DNA of 64,000 bases. Source: Sorex araneus. Taxonomy: Eukaryota > Chordata > Mammalia > Eulipotyphla > Soricidae. Location of the stretch: positions 326,166,679 to 326,230,678 of the forward strand of contig NC_073303.1 in NCBI RefSeq assembly GCF_027595985.1, read 5' to 3'. Position numbers and translations under genes: made by a program. The notes under the pieces were generated by a model, which was not told the origin of the DNA, made no database searches, and worked only from the letters and a program-made list of their open reading frames with translations. Positions within the stretch are counted from its first letter, which is position 1. Each line of letters begins with the position of its first letter. Positions 59,446-64,000 of the stretch are shown here, in pieces.

Positions 59446-60434
59446 ATGAGATATCATCTCACGCCACAGAGACTGGCTTACATCCCAAAAAACAAAAGCA
59501 ATTGGTGTTGGTGCGGATGTGGGGAGAAAGGGACTCTCCTTCACTGCTGGTGGGAATGCCGACTGGTTCAGCCCTTTTGGAAAACAATATGGACAATTCT
59601 CAAAAAATTAGAAATTGAGCTTCCATTTGACTCAGCAATACCACTCCTGGGAATATATCCGGGAGAGGCAAAAAGGTATAGTAGAAATGACATCTGCATT
59701 TCTATGTTCATTGCAGCACTATTTACAATAGCCACAATCTGGAAAAAAAAACAGTGCCCCAAAACAGATGACTGGTTAAAGAAACTCTGGTACATCTACA
59801 CAATGGAATACTACGTAGCTGTCAGAAAACATGAAGTCATAAAATTTGCATATAAGTGGATCAACATGGAGAGTGTTATGTTGAGTGAAATGAGTCAGAA
59901 AGAAGAGACAGACATAGAAAGATTGCACTCATATGTGGAATATAAAGTAGCTGAGAGGTACAAGCTTGCAATGATGCAATTTCTGGCAGATATTTCTCTG
60001 GACTTAGTTACTAAAATACTAAAATACAGAAATCCAAAATCATGCGGCTGCTAGTGTGGCCACTTGATCTCATATCTCTTCATTCTCAGAAATGGAAAAC
60101 AAATTATCAAATGCTTCCTTTTCAGCAGGTCTGACTTTAGGGGAGAGAAACTCCAAATAATAATAGTGAGGTTTTTTTCATTGAAATATTGAATGTAATC
60201 AAAGTAAAGTGAAAGAAAAGTGAAATTTATCAGTTACACAGGTGGGATGGGGGGCTGGGGAGGTGGGGGGTGGGGGGGAGGTATACTGTGATCCTTGGTG
60301 GTGGAATATGTGCACTGGTGAAGGGATGGGTGTTCGAGTATTGTATAACTGGGACTTAAACCTGAAAGCTTTGTAACTTTCCACATGGTGATTCAATAAA
60401 AGAATAAATTAAAAAAATAAATAAAATAAAAAAG
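59446..60434 (+). mobile_element. L1 3' end with ORF2 C-terminus and full 3' UTR
   Basis: The element begins at 59,446 by 5' truncation. The frame to 60,054 encodes the C-terminus of ORF2, including the CX-rich end domain (CWCGCGEKGTLLHCWWEC), LLGIYPGEAKRYSRNDI and FIAALFTIATIWKK. The frame stays open for about 200 codons, which suggests recent insertion. The 3' UTR has a G-rich block (60,240-60,280), aagctttgtaac, gtgattcaataaaag and an A-rich tail. A 10-bp duplication, gaaaattttc, lies at 59,436-59,445 and 60,435-60,444. Confidence 0.95.
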
Positions 60435-60548
60435 GAAAATTTTCTTAGTTCAGAAACTTAAAATTTTATTTTTCCAGATTGCTTTGAGTATATAGCATGG
60501 TTTGAAATTATAGCTTTGTTTTAAAGAATGAAAACTCCTGACAGCAGG

Positions 60549-60716
60549 GACCACAGCAATAGCACAGTGGCTAGGATGCTTGCCTTGAGTGTAGCTTACC
60601 CAGGTTCTATCAGAGACATCCCAAATGTTCCCCTAAGTCCTAATAGGAGGGATCCCTGAGCGAAGATACAGAAGAAGGCTCTGAGCACTGCCAGAAATCA
60701 AAACCCAAAACAAACA
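60549..60716 (+). mobile_element. SINE, type A, old
   Basis: agggaccacagcaatagcac, cccaggttctatcag, then gatccctgagcgaagatac and an A-rich end. Confidence 0.75.
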
Positions 60717-62732
60717 ATGTTTGGATTTGACAGCAAAAACTATTCAAAAATATTTTCAGTCATGAAATATTTATAATTTTTGTTTTATTATGGGGAAAAA
60801 GATCTGAAAGAATTGTCATACATAACTAAAATCAAAACCCCATTTTTTAGAGTATCATATTGATTTTTAGTATGGTGTAATGTAGCATTACATGGTAATG
60901 TTTTTGGTAAACAATTTATAGTTCTCTTACACAAAGACCTGAACTATTGTTTGCGAAATGCTGGAGATGTTGCAATAAGTCTCAGGGTTAGTCAGCATTT
61001 CAGATACTCCACTTTTAAGGTATCAAAAATATTTTTTGCTGGGAAACACACAGAGAACTCTAGAAATGAATTATTAAAACTTCTGTATGGCTCTCAGTTA
61101 AAAACTTTGGAAATTACTTGAGGTAGCTTTGTTGTACATCAGATTTGTGGCGGTTTTTTACCTAAATATAAAAAATTTCTCAGATTAATGTGGTTCTGAA
61201 ACACAGATAAGAAGACCAAATTACTGAGGCTGTGAAATAGATTTTGAAAAAAGGAAAAAAAAACATACTAGTGAGTGAGAAGGGGGTTATTTTATGTTCT
61301 GTGGAGCTTGACATTATAAAGTCTTTACAAACTAGTTAATTTCTTTCCATGAGAAATGACTCCATGGCATGTCATCAAGGGGGTCAAAAGTAAAAATAAG
61401 ACTTATGGCAATTTAACTGTAACTAAAGTAATTTTTCTCTGATTTATTAAGAGTAATGGTTTTGTAATGGGAAAACTTCACATATGATACTGCCATGGTC
61501 TTCGTTCTGCCTTTGATTCTCTTGTGTAAAATTAAACTTTTGTTCTTGTTAAGTTCTTGATCCCATTGCCCTTTCTTACCCTTTGATTACCTCTTCCCGC
61601 CTCCTACTCAAAGCCTGAGCCCTTTCCCTTTATTGAAATATTTCTGCAGTCTTTGAAATGATTCAAGAATCTGAGAGACCTAAAAAAGATTTTCGAAAAC
61701 ATGCTCAGTTGCTGTACTTTATTGCTGTAAAGTTAGAGTGAACGTGATATCTAAGTAAGGATATGTTTTTAGTGAATAACTTTTTGAAGAATTGATTCTA
61801 ATGAGATACCACTAGGATAATTTTATGAAAATAACGGAGGACTTTTCTACTCAGCTATGCTAACAAAAGAATTTATCTCCATTTTATTAGAAGTGTGTTG
61901 AAATACCTGCGTGGTTAAGAAATAGGGATGTGATTTAAAATCTACTTGGTACAAAAACTACCTGATGCCAATTACTACCGTTGAGATGCTTGTTACCAAA
62001 ACTATGTGAAGTTTGTGATTGTAAGGTTTGAGCATCTTTTTCCTATGTGAATTGGGGTAGAGCTCTGTGAGTGTAATAGGTACCTAGAGCCTGGTGCTTT
62101 GATTTCCCCAGCCCCACCCCTTAGGATTCCTGCAATACCCCGGGGTCCAGAATGGGGTAAAGTGGGACAGGAAATGGGGAGGCTTATTGATGTTGAGCAT
62201 TGGGAAGGGAGAATGAAGAGAAAAACCGGAGCATTTGTGAAGTTAACTGGGAAAGTATTTGTTGACAGAGATTAGACACTGTTAAATCAATCCCTGTAAT
62301 TGATGGCTTTTTTTCCTTGCTTGACTGGACTATGAAAAAAGAAAAATGTGTTGAGTGAATCTAAATGTGGGTAAACTGAGACAGAGCCAGAAAATAGCAG
62401 CTTTGCTATTGGGATAAAATACAACAGTTTAAAACTATATTATATTTTAATTATTAGCTCCTAAGATACATTTGAACCATATTAGAATACAATGGTCATA
62501 AAGAATGGAGAAAATTAATACTTAACTCAGAACCACAGAAAATAATACTAACTCCACCTCCATGGAAATACCTCTCCAAGATTATATGTCTCTTTAGGAA
62601 CTGAATTGTGACAGAAAATATGTGTCTAACTATTGATTGATAAAAATAACTTGAGGGATGCATAATGAAACATCATGATTTGTTTGTTGCCTTAAAAGCC
62701 TTTTTAATAATTAAAAAAACCTTTTCAAGAGC
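60717..62732. other. Repeat-poor intronic DNA
   Basis: About 2 kb without recognised genes or young repeats. Confidence 0.45.
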
Positions 62733-62990
62733 TGGAAAGGGTTCAACTGGTAGAGCATCAGACAAGCATGATGAAGGCCTATGTTGTAGCCAGATACCCC
62801 AGCCCCTGCCCACTGGGTTGTCCGCTAGACTTTTTTTTTCAACTGCAGAGATAGTACAGGACTTAGGGCACTTGCCTTGTGTGCAACTGGCCTGGTTCTA
62901 TATCTGATATCCCACATACCTTTAGATATGCCAGGGTCCCTGGGTAATCACTGACACTTCAGGGCTCTTGCAGTATCACATTTTCAGACC
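62733..62990 (+). mobile_element. Two old SINE fragments
   Basis: Bases 62,733-62,830 (gctggaaagggttcaactgg, tagagcatcagacaagc) and 62,842-62,990 (gcagagatagtacaggac ... atatcccacatacc). The first has an unusual head and may be another tRNA-derived family. Confidence 0.55.
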
Positions 62991-63111
62991 TTCATAGTGA
63001 ATCTATGGCCTAGATAGCTAACAATGACCTTGGCACTGGCCTTCCTGGGTTCTGCTTGGGAGGAAACCTCTCCCCCACCATTCCCTCAAATTAATAAACA
63101 AAGCTTTAAAT

Positions 63112-63352
63112 CTGTTCCAGTGGTAGATCATCTGCCTTGTATGTGAAAGGCCTTGGGTACCATGAATATTGGTATTGAGTACTCAAAGAATATTTGGTTA
63201 GGGGCTGGAAAGATGGCTCAGAGGGCTGGAATGCATGCAGACTGGAACCCATAGTTGGAATCTGTACTTTGTGGTCCCTGAGTACCAGAGAGTGATTACC
63301 ACGGCCTAGACCAGGAGCCTTCTGCAGGTCAGGTGTGGCCCCTCAAGAAACA
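63112..63352 (+). mobile_element. Old SINE fragments
   Basis: Bases 63,112-63,190 (agtggtagatcatctgcc, tgtatgtgaaaggccttggg) and 63,202-63,352 (ggggctggaaagatggctc ... gtgtggcccctcaag). Confidence 0.6.
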
Positions 63353-63743
63353 TTTTAATTCTATTTATGTTATGATAAAACTAATATCATAAATGAATTT
63401 AAATGAAAATAAATGTAGAGTAAGAGGCAAATTTGTTATGTTTACAAATTAAGAATAATGTTCTGGAATAAAAGTATTCACTAACTTTTTAATTGGAGTC
63501 TAATGACCAATTACTAATTTGAATAGAGTCATTGTACTAAGTTAGAACTGCAAAATAATGGTTTTGTGTTTTATATGAAAGCCTGAGTAAATTCTTAAAA
63601 GTATTAAAACATTTATAATAGAAATGGTTATTGAAAATGTATATAAAAAAACTAAAGACCCCAATTTATTTTCTATGTCACTAAGATTGTATGTGAGGTG
63701 TTATTTCAGATTTCAGTGGGAAATAAGAATTCCAGAAAATCTG

Positions 63744-63911
63744 GTGTTTTTTTGGGGTTACACCCAGCAATGCACAGGGGTTACTCCTGGCTCTGCACTC
63801 AGGAATTATTCCTGGTGGTGCTCAGGGGACCATATGGGATGCTGAGAATTGAACCCAGGTCAGCCACGTGCAAGGCAAACACCCTACCCACTGTGCTATT
63901 GCTTCAGCCCC
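63744..63911 (-). mobile_element. SINE, type A, antisense
   Basis: ggttacacccagcaatgc, the body, and reversed head gctattgcttcagcccc. Confidence 0.93.
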
Positions 63912-63949
63912 CCAGCTTATTTTTTAATGCATTTTAAAGTGCGCTGAAG

Positions 63950-64000
63950 GGGCTGGAGCACAGTGGTCGTTTACCTTGCACTCGGCTGACCCGGGTTTGA
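63950..64000 (+). mobile_element. SINE head, cut by the window end
   Basis: ggggctggagcacagtgg through gacccgggtttga. The body lies outside the window. Confidence 0.85.

Overview
The window looks like ordinary nuclear DNA of a placental mammal, and the repeat content points to a shrew (Sorex-like, Eulipotyphla). The sign is a very abundant tRNA-derived SINE. Its head has a polymerase III A box of the form TAGCACAGCGG and a B box GGTTCGATTCC. It occurs with two body types, called here A (catcccatatggtcc... ending in gtgtgaccc plus poly-A) and B (ending in ccaaaaacagtaac...tcgatgaacaa...gacagtgat). The species call is inference from recalled repeat families; no database was searched. There are no prokaryotic genes, operons or CRISPR arrays. 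Almost all ORFs longer than 60 codons are open frames through SINEs, L1 fragments or microsatellites.

Layout. 1-34.7 kb is intergenic or intronic DNA packed with SINEs, L1 3' ends, one solo LTR (6.36-7.78 kb) and old MIR/L2/L1M relics. 34.79-35.67 kb is a CpG island, the only convincing gene feature. It holds an apparent first coding exon on the + strand (ATG at 35,104) encoding a signal peptide. The exon ends in a good splice donor at 35,179/35,180 in phase 1, the usual arrangement for modular secreted or type I membrane proteins. No second exon was found, so the rest of the window (35.2-64 kb) is probably a large first intron. I could not name the gene. 35.7-38.5 kb is poor in young repeats and contains two MIRs. 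38.5-44.9 kb is SINE- and L1-rich. 45.5-46.0 kb is an L2. 47.65-50.1 kb is one ancient antisense L1 broken by two later insertions. 51-57.3 kb has long GA/CT tracts, a U2 snRNA pseudogene and a ~370-bp CTTT array. 57.9-59.1 kb is a second solo LTR of the same family. 59.45-60.43 kb is a young L1 3' end with the ORF2 C-terminus, followed by a repeat-poor stretch and more SINEs.

The repeats record their own history. Many carry target-site duplications (TSDs), and several are nested (SINE in L1, L1 in SINE, SINE in LTR), so relative ages can be read. The most unusual items are: a long composite SINE-like family (48.67-49.23 kb, with an interrupted relative at 17.9-18.4 kb); an insertion that is essentially only a poly-A-type tail (19.75 kb); an almost perfect 21-bp hairpin (3.68-3.73 kb); two unexplained short exact direct duplications (36 bp and 23 bp); and a CTTT array placed exactly at an L1 tail. 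I found no evidence of a new multi-gene system.
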